Source: Betaproteobacteria bacterium HGW-Betaproteobacteria-20 (lineage in GTDB: Bacteria > Pseudomonadota > Gammaproteobacteria > Burkholderiales > Methylophilaceae). From it: a stretch of DNA of 13,901 nt. The position numbers and the translations under genes were made by a program. Below are positions 1 through 9,446 of the stretch, piece after piece. Where the stretch lies: positions 1 to 13,901 of the forward strand of contig PHCL01000006.1 in NCBI GenBank assembly GCA_002842195.1. Reading direction: 5' to 3'. A model generated the notes under the pieces. The model ran no database searches, had not been told where the DNA came from, and saw only the letters and a list, made by a program, of their open reading frames with translations. How positions within the stretch are numbered: position 1 is the first letter of the stretch; each line of letters begins with the position of its first letter.

Positions 1-250
1 CCAATATCGCCAGCCATTTGAAACTGCCCAGCATGGTTAACGCAGAAAATAACTGCTGACCTAATGGGTGTTGTCCATCAGCCATCCATGCGCTGGTTAT
101 CTGATCGAGGGGAAATATTTCTTTTTCGATCCAGATTTCCTCGGCAATTTCCGAGAACACCCATCCAAAGAAGTATGCAGCAAAGACACCCAGCATCAGG
201 ATAAAGCGCGGACTATGGAGAAGTGCTGCAGTGAAACGCGATATTTTCAT
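1..250 (-). CDS. PAP2-family membrane phosphatase, N-terminal part (cut by window edge)
   Basis: This is the first 83 codons of a gene that runs off the left edge. The protein begins MKISRFTAALLHSPRF, followed by a hydrophobic segment (about residues 17-31, LMLGVFAAYFFGWVF) and then an acidic stretch (EIAEEIWIEKE) leading to FPLDQITSAWM. A second hydrophobic segment with ALTMLGS begins near residue 70. This layout (first membrane helix, acidic loop, 'FD..I..W' strip, LT.LGS) resembles the N-terminus of PAP2/phosphatidic acid phosphatase-type proteins that act on lipid phosphates such as undecaprenyl diphosphate or phosphatidate. The catalytic KX6RP, PSGH and SRX5H motifs would lie outside the window, so the family call is an inference from the N-terminus only. 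Its ATG overlaps the dgkA stop as ATGA, which implies co-transcription and translational coupling. Confidence 0.7.
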   Translation of the reverse strand, partial: MKISRFTAALLHSPRFILMLGVFAAYFFGWVFSEIAEEIWIEKEIFPLDQITSAWMADGQHPLGQQLFSALTMLGSFKWLAIL

Positions 251-603
251 AAACTCAGTACTGATAATATAAATGCAATAAAGATACAAGCTGCGAATAA
301 GCTAGCCAGAAATACAGCTCCAGCTAAAGTATCCTTTACAATTTTTAGTACCTGATGCTGGTCAGGGTGCAGGTGGTCTGCAAGTTTTTCAATTGCGGTG
401 TTGACCAGTTCAAGCGTTATTACCAGTCCGCAGGTTAGCAGCAATAATGCCCACCAGACAGGGTGCGGTTTAATAAACAGCAGTACGGTAACGACGAACA
501 GTACAGCAACGGCCTGAATGCGAAAACTACTTTCACTTTGCCAGCTAGCTTTGATGCCGTTTAATGCATTTTTAAAGCGACGTGATAAGGGTTGGTTTTT
601 CAT
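247..603 (-). CDS. dgkA: Diacylglycerol kinase, prokaryotic DgkA type
   Basis: This small integral inner-membrane kinase phosphorylates diacylglycerol with ATP to phosphatidic acid, recycling the diacylglycerol released when phospholipid head groups are used for envelope glycans. The 118-residue length is normal for the family. Residues 1-25 form an amphipathic N-terminus (RRFKNALNGIKASWQSE), followed by three hydrophobic helices near 29-45, 49-66 and 93-116. The family's active-site residues are visible: E24, the ELVNTAIE block (E65, N68, E72) and K90-D91 in VKDTLAGAV. The gene ends in a TGA that overlaps the ATG of the downstream PAP2-type gene. No strong Shine-Dalgarno is seen before its ATG; a six-codon ORF (620-600) ends on the start codon and might assist by reinitiation, which is speculative. 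Confidence 0.93.
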   Translation of the reverse strand: MKNQPLSRRFKNALNGIKASWQSESSFRIQAVAVLFVVTVLLFIKPHPVWWALLLLTCGLVITLELVNTAIEKLADHLHPDQHQVLKIVKDTLAGAVFLASLFAACIFIAFILSVLSL

Positions 604-738
604 ATCTTGTAGGTTTGCATCGAATTTTTATCTGATTAACAGGTTGAATTTTGGCTTATCCTTTTTGCACATTTTGCATTAATAAATAATGGCAGCCTTG
701 CACACTCAGCGTAAATCAAGCTGGTTTACTTTTGCTTT
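604..738. other. Intergenic spacer, dienelactone hydrolase to dgkA
   Basis: These 135 bases lie between two minus-strand genes. I see no convincing -10/-35 pair, no hairpin with a T-run and no RNA gene. The only item seen is a six-codon minus-strand ORF (ATG at 620-618, TGA at 602-600) that overlaps the dgkA start. Confidence 0.5.
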
Positions 739-1584
739 TTATTTGAGATGCTTGGTCAGCCAGTCCTGTAGTTTTTTCCAGCCATCTTCTGCGGCTTCCT
801 TGTTGTAGCTAAGTCGGTAATCAGCAAAGAAGGCATGCGAGGCTTCAGGGTAAACCTGAATATTAGACTGACTGTCACCAGCCGCCAGTAACGTTTTCAT
901 TTTCTCAACACTATCGAGTGGAATGCCGTTGTCCTTGCCTCCATACAGTCCCAGCACTGGGACTTTCAGCTGTGGCGCGATGTCGATTGGGTGGGTAGTT
1001 TGCAGTTCGCTGGTCGGGCCTGTCAGTTTTCCATACCAGGCTATACCGGCTTTAATCTGGGGGTTGTGCGCACAATACAGCCAAGTAATACGGCCGCCCC
1101 AGCAGAATCCTGTAATGGCTAGATGGCTTGTGTCACCCTTAGTGTGGTTGCTGACCCAATTTACTGTTGCATCAAGATCTGCCATAACCTGCGTATCTGG
1201 TACCTTGCTTACCACCTTGGAGATAATCTCTTTAATATCCGTCATTGATGAGACATCTCCCTGACGTGCAAACAGCTCAGGAGCAATGGCTAGATAGCCG
1301 AGTTTGGCTAACCGACGGCAGACATCTTTAATATGCTCATGTACACCGAAGATTTCTTGTACGACCAACACAACCGGGAGGTCGCTGCCTTTTTCAGGAT
1401 ACGCCAGGTAAGCAGGAATTTCACCATCAGCTACGGGGATTTTGATTTCCATGCTAACGAGCGCATTGCTGTCGGTAGTGATAGTTTTAGCTGAGATTGG
1501 CCGTACCGACAAGGCAAAACCTGTTGCCAGCAAGGTCACCATGAAATCTCTACGGGAGATGGGGGATTTATTTGAAATAGTCAT
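739..1584 (-). CDS. Dienelactone hydrolase-family protein with Tat signal
   Basis: This is an alpha/beta hydrolase of the dienelactone hydrolase (carboxymethylenebutenolidase) family. Numbered from the ATG at 1584, the 281-residue protein has a twin-arginine signal (SRRDF at about 10-14, then a hydrophobic stretch ending SVRPISA), so export folded to the periplasm is likely. The Cys-Asp-His triad is visible: C161 in GFCWGG, D218 in GGKDNGIP and H250 in SHAFF. The Glu of VVQEIFG (E77), which pairs with the nucleophile in this family, is also present. An in-frame TTG at 1602 would add six residues. I prefer the ATG because the extension contains a perfect TATAAT and lacks a ribosome binding site. 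True substrate is unknown; dienelactone activity should not be assumed, since many exported homologues have no characterised substrate. Confidence 0.88.
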   Translation of the reverse strand: MTISNKSPISRRDFMVTLLATGFALSVRPISAKTITTDSNALVSMEIKIPVADGEIPAYLAYPEKGSDLPVVLVVQEIFGVHEHIKDVCRRLAKLGYLAIAPELFARQGDVSSMTDIKEIISKVVSKVPDTQVMADLDATVNWVSNHTKGDTSHLAITGFCWGGRITWLYCAHNPQIKAGIAWYGKLTGPTSELQTTHPIDIAPQLKVPVLGLYGGKDNGIPLDSVEKMKTLLAAGDSQSNIQVYPEASHAFFADYRLSYNKEAAEDGWKKLQDWLTKHLK

Positions 1585-1590
1585 CGGATA

Positions 1591-1596
1591 ATTATA
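1591..1596 (-). promoter_or_regulatory. Candidate -10 box for the dienelactone hydrolase gene
   Basis: A perfect TATAAT on the minus strand ends six bases before the ATG at 1584. Transcription starting at the usual distance would begin at or next to the ATG, giving a leaderless or nearly leaderless mRNA. No good -35 hexamer is seen at 16-18 bp, so the element is only a candidate. Confidence 0.4.
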
Positions 1597-1711
1597 GCCC
1601 AAGGAAACTTTAATTAATTTTTTAACACCTGCTACTTATACTCCCGACAGCCAGCCTGGGATAGAAGTTCTGCTGCGCTAATGACAGCTATCAAAAAGTC
1701 TAGTCTTTACG

Positions 1712-2248
1712 TTAACTTTTTAGCAACACGATCACTGCACCGCTGCCGCCATCTTGCTTTTTCGCTTCAGCATAAGCAATCACTTCGTCTTTTTGCATTA
1801 GCCAGCCGCGGAGTTTTTGTTTGAGTATAGGTTCACGGTTACGTGAGCCTAAACCTTTGCCGTGAACTATTCTTATGCACCGAATACTGCGTTTTTTGCA
1901 ATCGCTGATGAAGCTGGCAACGTAGAGTCGCGCTTCATCACTTACCAGTCCATGTAAGTCCATGTTGGCTTGTATTACCCAGTGGCCACGGCGTAGTTTT
2001 CTTAAAATGTCGGGAGAGTGCCCATCCCGTAAATACAACATTTCTTCGCCAGTTTCAAGCTCGTAAGCGGGGATGTAGTGGTCTGATAATGAATCTACAA
2101 GTGCTTGCTGTTCATCCTGAATAAATTGTTTGGGAATAGGTTTTGGTTTTTTTACAGAATGAATTGTGCGGTTGTTATCGGGCAGTGGACGTACATCTTT
2201 CACGGCCTCTGAAAACAGATTTTCTTCATTTTCGTTTGAGTTAGTCAC
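1712..2248 (-). CDS. Smr-domain protein (MutS2-type C-terminal domain)
   Basis: This 178-residue protein has a low-complexity, charged N-terminal half (about 1-90) and a C-terminal Smr domain (about 95-177). Visible Smr motifs are DLHG (97-100), the IVHGKG strip (127-132) and the closing GGSGAVIVLL strand (167-176). Smr domains are nucleic-acid binding or endonuclease modules; in E. coli the stand-alone SmrB cleaves mRNA at collided ribosomes. An LRRG element just ahead of the domain also occurs in SmrB-type proteins, but assignment to that function is inference. The start is a GTG at 2248 with no clear Shine-Dalgarno; no ATG is available before the conserved part. It lies 54 bp downstream of trxB in the same direction, with a hairpin between them. 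Confidence 0.85.
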   Translation of the reverse strand: MTNSNENEENLFSEAVKDVRPLPDNNRTIHSVKKPKPIPKQFIQDEQQALVDSLSDHYIPAYELETGEEMLYLRDGHSPDILRKLRRGHWVIQANMDLHGLVSDEARLYVASFISDCKKRSIRCIRIVHGKGLGSRNREPILKQKLRGWLMQKDEVIAYAEAKKQDGGSGAVIVLLKS

Positions 2249-2267
2249 AATTATTTGCGCCGTTTTT

Positions 2268-2296
2268 TGTGGAGCGACGACCCCATCGCTCCCACA
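2268..2296. repeat. REP-like palindromic hairpin after trxB
   Basis: TGTGGAGCGA (2268-2277) faces TCGCTCCCACA (2286-2296), a 10-bp stem with one bulged C and an 8-base loop (CGACCCCA). It starts seven bases after the trxB stop codon on the minus strand. Neither side has the T-run of an intrinsic terminator. The GTGGGAGCGA...TCGCTCC form resembles dispersed REP-type palindromes of proteobacteria, which can stabilise mRNA 3' ends. Only one copy is in this window, so repeat status rests on resemblance. Confidence 0.55.
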
Positions 2297-2302
2297 TATT
2301 CA

Positions 2303-3250
<948 letters not shown>

Positions 3251-3402
3251 TTAAGCCTTTAAAATGAAATGAAATAGAAAAAATTATGTGTAGTATTCTA
3301 CCAATATACAGCGCAGGAATATGCTTAATCACACCAGAAAATACGATATAAACTCACGAAAAAACCAAATAAAAGCCTCATAAAATCTACGAGCGAAAAT
3401 CA

Positions 3403-3441
3403 CTGCCCTGAGAGCCGCTCTGGTAAAGGCTCTCAGGGCAG
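3403..3441. repeat. Perfect 14-bp inverted repeat
   Basis: CTGCCCTGAGAGCC (3403-3416) is matched exactly by GGCTCTCAGGGCAG (3428-3441) around an 11-base loop. The stem is GC-rich in an AT-rich region. It sits about 155 bp upstream of trxB and 200 bp upstream of ftsK. Neither flank has a clear T-run (plus side CGGTTTGG, minus side TGATTTTCG), so it is a poor intrinsic terminator. A terminator would also be unexpected between divergent genes unless a small RNA is made here. Confidence 0.75.
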
Positions 3442-3596
3442 CGGTTTGGAAGGCGGATTATATGTCATGATTAAAAGCGATATATATATAAGCAAGGTTG
3501 GTGCAGCCAACAAGTTTTGCAAGGGGCTAATTTACTTTCATGGAATGCAGTTGAAAGCAGAATGATATTGTATTAGCTACGCAGTGACTTTGATAC

Positions 3597-3605
3597 TGCT
3601 ATAAT
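3597..3605 (+). promoter_or_regulatory. Extended -10 promoter of ftsK
   Basis: TGCTATAAT is a perfect extended -10 element (TG, one base, TATAAT). No good -35 is present at 16-18 bp, which extended -10 promoters can tolerate. Predicted transcription start is near 3612, giving a leader of about 29 bases that contains the TAAGG ribosome binding site at 3626-3630. Confidence 0.6.
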
Positions 3606-3640
3606 TTGATTTAACATTAAATTCGTAAGGTTTTACTATC

Positions 3641-5950
3641 TTGTTTTTCAAAAAATCTACACCGGTAAATGCGCGGCGGGCGGCTGAAGTCACTAAATCG
3701 CAGGCCATCAGCGCTAAATTACTTAAAGAAGCGTGGTGGCTGGGTTTGGTGCTGGTCGGGCTTTTTCTCGCGATTATTTTATTTACCTACCATAGAGAAG
3801 ACCCTTCATGGTCGCATATCGCCGCTGATAATGCAGTCATCCATAACGCTGGTGGCAGCGTCGGTGCATGGCTATCAGACATGATGCTATATTTATTCGG
3901 CTTTTCTGCCTGGTGGTGGGTAGTGCTGGCTTTTTACGCCATGTGGTTCGTTTATCTAAAACTGGAAGCGGTTAACCTAAGCGAAAAACCATTTTTATTA
4001 TTTAATTTTATTGGGTTTGGTTTATTACTCATTGCCTCATGCGCTTTAGAGGCAGGTCATTTGCTTAACCTGCCGGCTTCATTGCCGGACAAAACCGGCG
4101 GCATGCTTGGCGTGGCGGTAGACTCAGGCTTACGCGGCATGTTTGGCTACACCGGTTCCAGTATGATTTTGCTGGTCATGTTTGCCGTAGGCTTTAGCTT
4201 GTTTACCGGTTGGTCATGGATTATGCTCACCGAAAAACTCGGCACCGCTTTGATTGCGGGCTACGAGTTTATCAAATTTAAATGGCAGGATTGGCAAGAT
4301 AGAAAAGCTGGCAAGGTGGTTGAGCTGGAACGCAAAGAATTTGTGCAGGCTGAGCGTAAGCGCTCACAAAATCGAGAGCCGGTATTTATTGAACCCCCAG
4401 TGCTAGAAGTGGCGCAAAGCGAACGCGCGCAAAAAGAGAAGCAAGCGCCGTTATTTGAAACGCTGCCAGATTCCGTGTTGCCACCATTGCATTTGTTAGA
4501 TGAACCGTCAGGCCTGGTGGAGTTACCATCTGTCGAAACGCTGGATTTTACCTCACGCCTCATTGAGCGAAAATTGATGGATTTTGGTATTGAAGTCAAA
4601 GTGTTAACCGCACAGCCCGGCCCTGTAATTACTCGTTTTGAGTTAGAACCGGCAGCAGGCGTGAAGGGTAGTCAGGTGACTAATCTAATTAAAGATTTGG
4701 CGCGTGCGCTGTCGGTCGTGAGCGTTCGTGTGGTAGAAACTATTCCCGGTAAAACCTGTATGGGTTTGGAAATCCCAAACGCAAAACGACAAATTGTACA
4801 TTTATCTGAAATCATGAGCAGCCAGGCTTATGCTGACGTAAAGTCGCCGCTGGCAATTTCATTAGGCAAAGATATTGCAGGTAAACCTGCGGTAGCAGAT
4901 TTAGCAAAAATGCCGCATGTGCTGGTAGCAGGTACCACCGGTTCAGGCAAATCTGTTGCGATTAACGCGCTGATTTTAAGCTGGCTGTATAAAGCTGACG
5001 CCAGCCAGGTGCGCATGATTTTGATAGATCCAAAAATGCTTGAGCTTTCTGTTTACGAGGGTATTCCGCATTTACTGGCACCGGTGGTTACCGATATGCG
5101 CCAAGCTGCAAATGCGCTCAATTGGTGTGTGGCAGAGATGGAGCGCCGCTATAAGTTGATGTCTATGCTCGGGGTGCGTAATCTGGCAGGTTACAACCAA
5201 AAAATCAGAGACGCAGAAAAAGCGGGCGAAAAAATCCCGCATCCATTTAGCTTAACGCCAGATGATCCGGAGCCGCTGGTAGAAATGCCGCTGATTGTGG
5301 TGGTGATTGATGAACTGGCTGATTTAATGATGGTGGTTGGCAAAAAAGTGGAAGAGCTCATTGCACGACTTGCGCAAAAAGCCCGTGCTTCAGGTATTCA
5401 TCTGGTGCTTGCCACACAGCGCCCATCGGTAGATGTGATTACCGGCCTTATTAAGGCCAACGTGCCTACCCGCATCTCTTTTCAGGTATCGAGTAAAATC
5501 GATTCGCGCACCATATTAGACCAAATGGGCGCTGAAGCCTTACTTGGGCAGGGTGATATGCTGTACATGCCACCCGGTACTGGTTACCCGGTGCGGATTC
5601 ATGGTGCGTTTGTGTCTGACCAGGAAGTGCATAAAGTGGTGAATTACCTAAAAGCCCAGGGTGAACCAAACTACATTGAAGGTATTCTAAGCAACGAGGC
5701 CGAAGAGGGCGGAGTAGATTTTGCTGATAGTGGCTCTGCTAGTGGTGCAGAAGTTGATCCGCTTTACGATGAGGCTGTCGGCATCGTCTTAAAAACACGC
5801 CGTGCCAGTATTTCTGCGGTGCAGCGTCAATTACGCATAGGCTATAACCGTGCCGCACGCTTAATTGAAGACATGGAACGCGCTGGTCTGGTGTCCAGCA
5901 TGCAAAGCAATGGCAATCGTGAAGTGCTCGCGCCGCATAATGATGTTTAA
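3641..5950 (+). CDS. ftsK: DNA translocase FtsK
   Basis: FtsK anchors at the division septum and pumps chromosomal DNA to bring dif sites together for XerCD resolution. The 769-residue protein has the expected layout: four hydrophobic membrane segments (about 31-50, 84-106, 117-136, 172-196), a short charged linker (about 210-290), and the motor. The motor has Walker A GTTGSGKS (431-438), Walker [11 protein letters not shown] (553-562) and the [12 protein letters not shown] strip (591-602). The C-terminal gamma winged helix (about 705-765) reads DNA polarity (KOPS) and activates XerD. The linker is far shorter than in E. coli FtsK (1329 residues), as is usual in many bacteria. The start is TTG with AAGG ten bases upstream; no ATG lies near the N-terminus. 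lolA follows after 20 bp. Confidence 0.96.
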   Translation: MFFKKSTPVNARRAAEVTKSQAISAKLLKEAWWLGLVLVGLFLAIILFTYHREDPSWSHIAADNAVIHNAGGSVGAWLSDMMLYLFGFSAWWWVVLAFYAMWFVYLKLEAVNLSEKPFLLFNFIGFGLLLIASCALEAGHLLNLPASLPDKTGGMLGVAVDSGLRGMFGYTGSSMILLVMFAVGFSLFTGWSWIMLTEKLGTALIAGYEFIKFKWQDWQDRKAGKVVELERKEFVQAERKRSQNREPVFIEPPVLEVAQSERAQKEKQAPLFETLPDSVLPPLHLLDEPSGLVELPSVETLDFTSRLIERKLMDFGIEVKVLTAQPGPVITRFELEPAAGVKGSQVTNLIKDLARALSVVSVRVVETIPGKTCMGLEIPNAKRQIVHLSEIMSSQAYADVKSPLAISLGKDIAGKPAVADLAKMPHVLVAGTTGSGKSVAINALILSWLYKADASQVRMILIDPKMLELSVYEGIPHLLAPVVTDMRQAANALNWCVAEMERRYKLMSMLGVRNLAGYNQKIRDAEKAGEKIPHPFSLTPDDPEPLVEMPLIVVVIDELADLMMVVGKKVEELIARLAQKARASGIHLVLATQRPSVDVITGLIKANVPTRISFQVSSKIDSRTILDQMGAEALLGQGDMLYMPPGTGYPVRIHGAFVSDQEVHKVVNYLKAQGEPNYIEGILSNEAEEGGVDFADSGSASGAEVDPLYDEAVGIVLKTRRASISAVQRQLRIGYNRAARLIEDMERAGLVSSMQSNGNREVLAPHNDV

Positions 5951-5970
5951 AAGTTGGATTAAGGATTTGG

Positions 5971-6600
5971 ATGTATAAAATAAAAACCATTGTGTTAGCC
6001 TGTGTGCTGACATTGCCATTAACCCTGCCTTTAGCCGCTCAGGCGGATGGTACGGCCAGTCTTAAGAAATTTTATGATGAGACACATGCTGTCAGTGCCA
6101 GTTTTCATCAGATAGTCACAGATAAAAAAGGCCAGAAAATACAAGATGTATATGGTGAAATGCAATTAAAACGCCCAAATAAATTTAGATGGGATTACAA
6201 AAAACCTTTTGAGCAACAAATTATTAGCGATGGAAAGCAGGTCTGGTTATATGATACCGAATTGGCGCAAGTGACCGTGCGAGAGCTGAGCAAAGCGCTT
6301 GGTTCCAGTCCTGCGGCTTTGTTGGCTGGCGAGGGTGGTTTAGACAATAACTTTAAGCTGGTCAACGCTTACCGGAAAGATAATCTTGACTGGGTCAGTA
6401 CCAATCCAAAAGATCTGGAATCAGGGTTTAATAAAATATCCCTGGGGTTTAAAGGTGATACGCTGCAAGAAATGGACATGGTAGACAGCTTTGGTCATCA
6501 GACCAAAATTGTATTCAGCAATGTTGTGCATAATCCGGTGATTAAGCCGGGTACTTTTTTATTCAAGCTGCCTAAGGGCGTGGATGTAGTCGGTGAGTAA
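5971..6600 (+). CDS. lolA: Outer-membrane lipoprotein carrier protein LolA
   Basis: LolA is the periplasmic chaperone that takes lipoproteins from the LolCDE transporter in the inner membrane and delivers them to LolB at the outer membrane. The 209-residue precursor has a Sec signal peptide (basic start MYKIK, hydrophobic core, likely cleavage after AQA at about residue 25). Mature-protein features include FHQIV near residue 46, the RPNKFRWDY strip (about 69-77) and the closing GTFLFKLPKGVDVV near the C-terminus. AAGGA sits five bases ahead of the ATG. It follows ftsK by only 20 bp, so the two are probably co-transcribed, and the ftsK-lolA-rarA-serS order is well conserved in proteobacteria. 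Confidence 0.95.
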   Translation: MYKIKTIVLACVLTLPLTLPLAAQADGTASLKKFYDETHAVSASFHQIVTDKKGQKIQDVYGEMQLKRPNKFRWDYKKPFEQQIISDGKQVWLYDTELAQVTVRELSKALGSSPAALLAGEGGLDNNFKLVNAYRKDNLDWVSTNPKDLESGFNKISLGFKGDTLQEMDMVDSFGHQTKIVFSNVVHNPVIKPGTFLFKLPKGVDVVGE

Positions 6601-6691
6601 TACCAAGGCGCGTTCACATGAATATAGCGTGTACGAATTTTGATGACCGCATGTGCTATTTACCACACTTTGCCTTGTCTGCATTTACATG

Positions 6692-6719
6692 CACCTAGAT
6701 TTAACACACCTAGATTTAA
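6692..6719. repeat. Direct repeat of 13 bp, two copies
   Basis: CACCTAGATTTAA occurs at 6692-6704 and again at 6707-6719, a period of 15 bases. It lies in the 150-bp lolA-rarA gap, 31 bases before the rarA start. It could be a small tandem duplication or a paired protein-binding site; nothing in the window distinguishes these. Confidence 0.7.
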
Positions 6720-6750
6720 ATATATCCAGGAATAGTCGTTTGGTTTTATT

Positions 6751-8058
6751 TTGAATAGCTTATTTCAACCAAATAGCCCGCAAGCGCCCCTTGCGGAAAG
6801 ATTACGACCAAAAACTTTAGATGAGGTTGTAGGGCAATCGCACTTGTTGGGTGCAAGCAAGCCGTTGCGACTGGCTTTTCAATCAGGCAAGCTACCTTCT
6901 ATGATTTTGTGGGGCCCACCAGGCGTAGGAAAAACCACACTGGCACGCTTGATTGCCAACACCGCCGATGCTGATTTCATTCCGATTTCTGCCGTGTTGT
7001 CAGGTATTAAAGATATACGTGAAGCTGTGGAACGCGCCGAGCTTACCTTGCAGCAACATGGACGAAAAACCATTTTATTCGTAGATGAAGTCCACCGATT
7101 TAATAAAGGTCAGCAGGATGCATTTTTACCATTTGTAGAAAGTGGCTTAATTACCTTTATTGGTGCAACGACCGAAAACCCGTCGTTTGAAGTAAATAGT
7201 GCGTTATTGAGCCGTGCGCAGGTATTTGTATTAAATGCGCTAAGTGAGTCAGAATTGTCATTGTTACTTGATCGCGCACAACAATTAGTGGCACAAAATG
7301 TCACGATTGCAAATGAAGTGCGTGAGCAGATTTTGAATTATGCCGACGGTGATGCCAGGCGCTTGCTTAATTTTGTTGAAGGCTTATTTAATGCGGCTGA
7401 AGGCGCATCTGTCACCGAGATTGATGAAACTTTTTTGCAAACTACCATGGCGAGTAAATTGCGCCGTTTTGATAAAGGTGGCGAAGCGTTTTATGACCAG
7501 ATTTCTGCACTGCATAAGTCAGTGCGCGGTTCAAACCCGGATGCCGCCTTGTATTGGTTTTTACGCATGATCGATGGCGGTGCAGACCCATTGTATTTAG
7601 GCAGACGCATAGTGCGCATGGCGATTGAAGATATTGGTTTGGCAGACCCGCGTGCGCAGGGTATAGCGCTGGAAGCCTGCCAGATTTTTGAGCGACTAGG
7701 CTCGCCAGAAGGAGAATTGGCACTTTCAAATGCTGTGCTTTATTTAGCGGTAGCACCAAAAAGCAATGCGGCTTACATGGCTTATAATCAGGCAAAAGCC
7801 TTTGTCAGTAACGATAAATCTCGCCCTGTACCGTTACATTTAAGAAACGCACCCACCAAGCTGATGAAAGCCTTGGATTACGGCAAAGAATATCGATATG
7901 CACACCATGAGCCCGAAGCTTACGCGGCTGGCGTAGATTATTTTCCAGACGAGATGAGCGCGCTGCAATTTTATACGCCCACGCCACGTGGCTTAGAAGG
8001 TAAAATTACGGAAAAGTTAGCGCACCTGCGCGAGTTGGATAAAAAAGCGAAAAAATAA
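6751..8058 (+). CDS. rarA: Replication-associated recombination protein A (AAA+ ATPase)
   Basis: RarA (MgsA) is a AAA+ ATPase related to the clamp loader and to RuvB that acts at stalled replication forks and binds SSB-coated DNA. The 435-residue protein shows an N-terminal LAERLRPKTLDEVVGQSHLLG (14-34), Walker A GPPGVGKT (55-62), Walker B LFVDEVH (109-115), sensor 1 GATTEN (138-143) and the SRA arginine-finger strip (154-156). The C-terminal tetramerisation part includes the GGADPLYLGRRIVRMAIEDI strip. The start is TTG with only a weak, distant AGGA (6728-6731); an in-frame stop at 6733-6735 rules out any upstream start except this TTG. The gap to lolA is 150 bp and holds a direct repeat, so a separate promoter is possible but not identified. 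Confidence 0.95.
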   Translation: MNSLFQPNSPQAPLAERLRPKTLDEVVGQSHLLGASKPLRLAFQSGKLPSMILWGPPGVGKTTLARLIANTADADFIPISAVLSGIKDIREAVERAELTLQQHGRKTILFVDEVHRFNKGQQDAFLPFVESGLITFIGATTENPSFEVNSALLSRAQVFVLNALSESELSLLLDRAQQLVAQNVTIANEVREQILNYADGDARRLLNFVEGLFNAAEGASVTEIDETFLQTTMASKLRRFDKGGEAFYDQISALHKSVRGSNPDAALYWFLRMIDGGADPLYLGRRIVRMAIEDIGLADPRAQGIALEACQIFERLGSPEGELALSNAVLYLAVAPKSNAAYMAYNQAKAFVSNDKSRPVPLHLRNAPTKLMKALDYGKEYRYAHHEPEAYAAGVDYFPDEMSALQFYTPTPRGLEGKITEKLAHLRELDKKAKK

Positions 8059-8064
8059 TAACCC

Positions 8065-8151
8065 CACCACGGAGACACAGAGGCACGGAGAAAGTCAAAA
8101 GCTATAATTTGCGTATTTAGCTTTTCTCTGTGCCTCTGTGTCTCCGTGGTG
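8065..8151. repeat. Long inverted repeat (29-bp arms) between rarA and serS
   Basis: The left arm (8065-8093, beginning CACCACGGAGACACAGAGG) and right arm (8123-8151, ending TGTCTCCGTGGTG) are complementary over 29 bp with one non-Watson-Crick position, which is a G-U pair in plus-strand RNA. The 29-base centre contains a second inverted repeat, AAAAGCTA (8097-8104) and TAGCTTTT (8118-8125), partly competing with the outer stem. The right arm is itself built from three 8-base near-repeats (CTCTGTGC, CTCTGTGT, CTCCGTGG). It fills nearly the whole rarA-serS gap and ends ten bases before the serS ribosome binding site. It resembles a dispersed intergenic element seen in several bacterial genomes (from memory, not checked). 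No T-run follows the stem. Confidence 0.85.
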
Positions 8152-8171
8152 AAAGATTTTAGGATAAGTAA

Positions 8172-9446
<1,275 letters not shown>

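Noticed and set aside
68..355. Plus-strand ORF of 95 codons
   Set aside because: It is antisense to the PAP2-type gene and dgkA, both with recognisable protein sequence and an ATGA overlap; its translation has no family features.
923..1264. Plus-strand ORF of 113 codons opposite the dienelactone hydrolase gene
   Set aside because: Antisense shadow of the catalytic region, which is clearly coding on the minus strand.
3480..3489. Alternating AT tract as a repeat array
   Set aside because: Only about ten bases long; low-complexity sequence common in AT-rich intergenic DNA.
7442..7795. Minus-strand ORF of 117 codons inside rarA
   Set aside because: Shadow frame opposite a well-conserved part of rarA; no plausible ribosome site or family match.
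8103..8108. TATAAT in the loop of the rarA-serS hairpin as a serS promoter
   Set aside because: The hexamer at the matching -35 position (GAGGCA) is unlike TTGACA and there is no extended -10 TG, so it may be chance within the inner AT-rich repeat.
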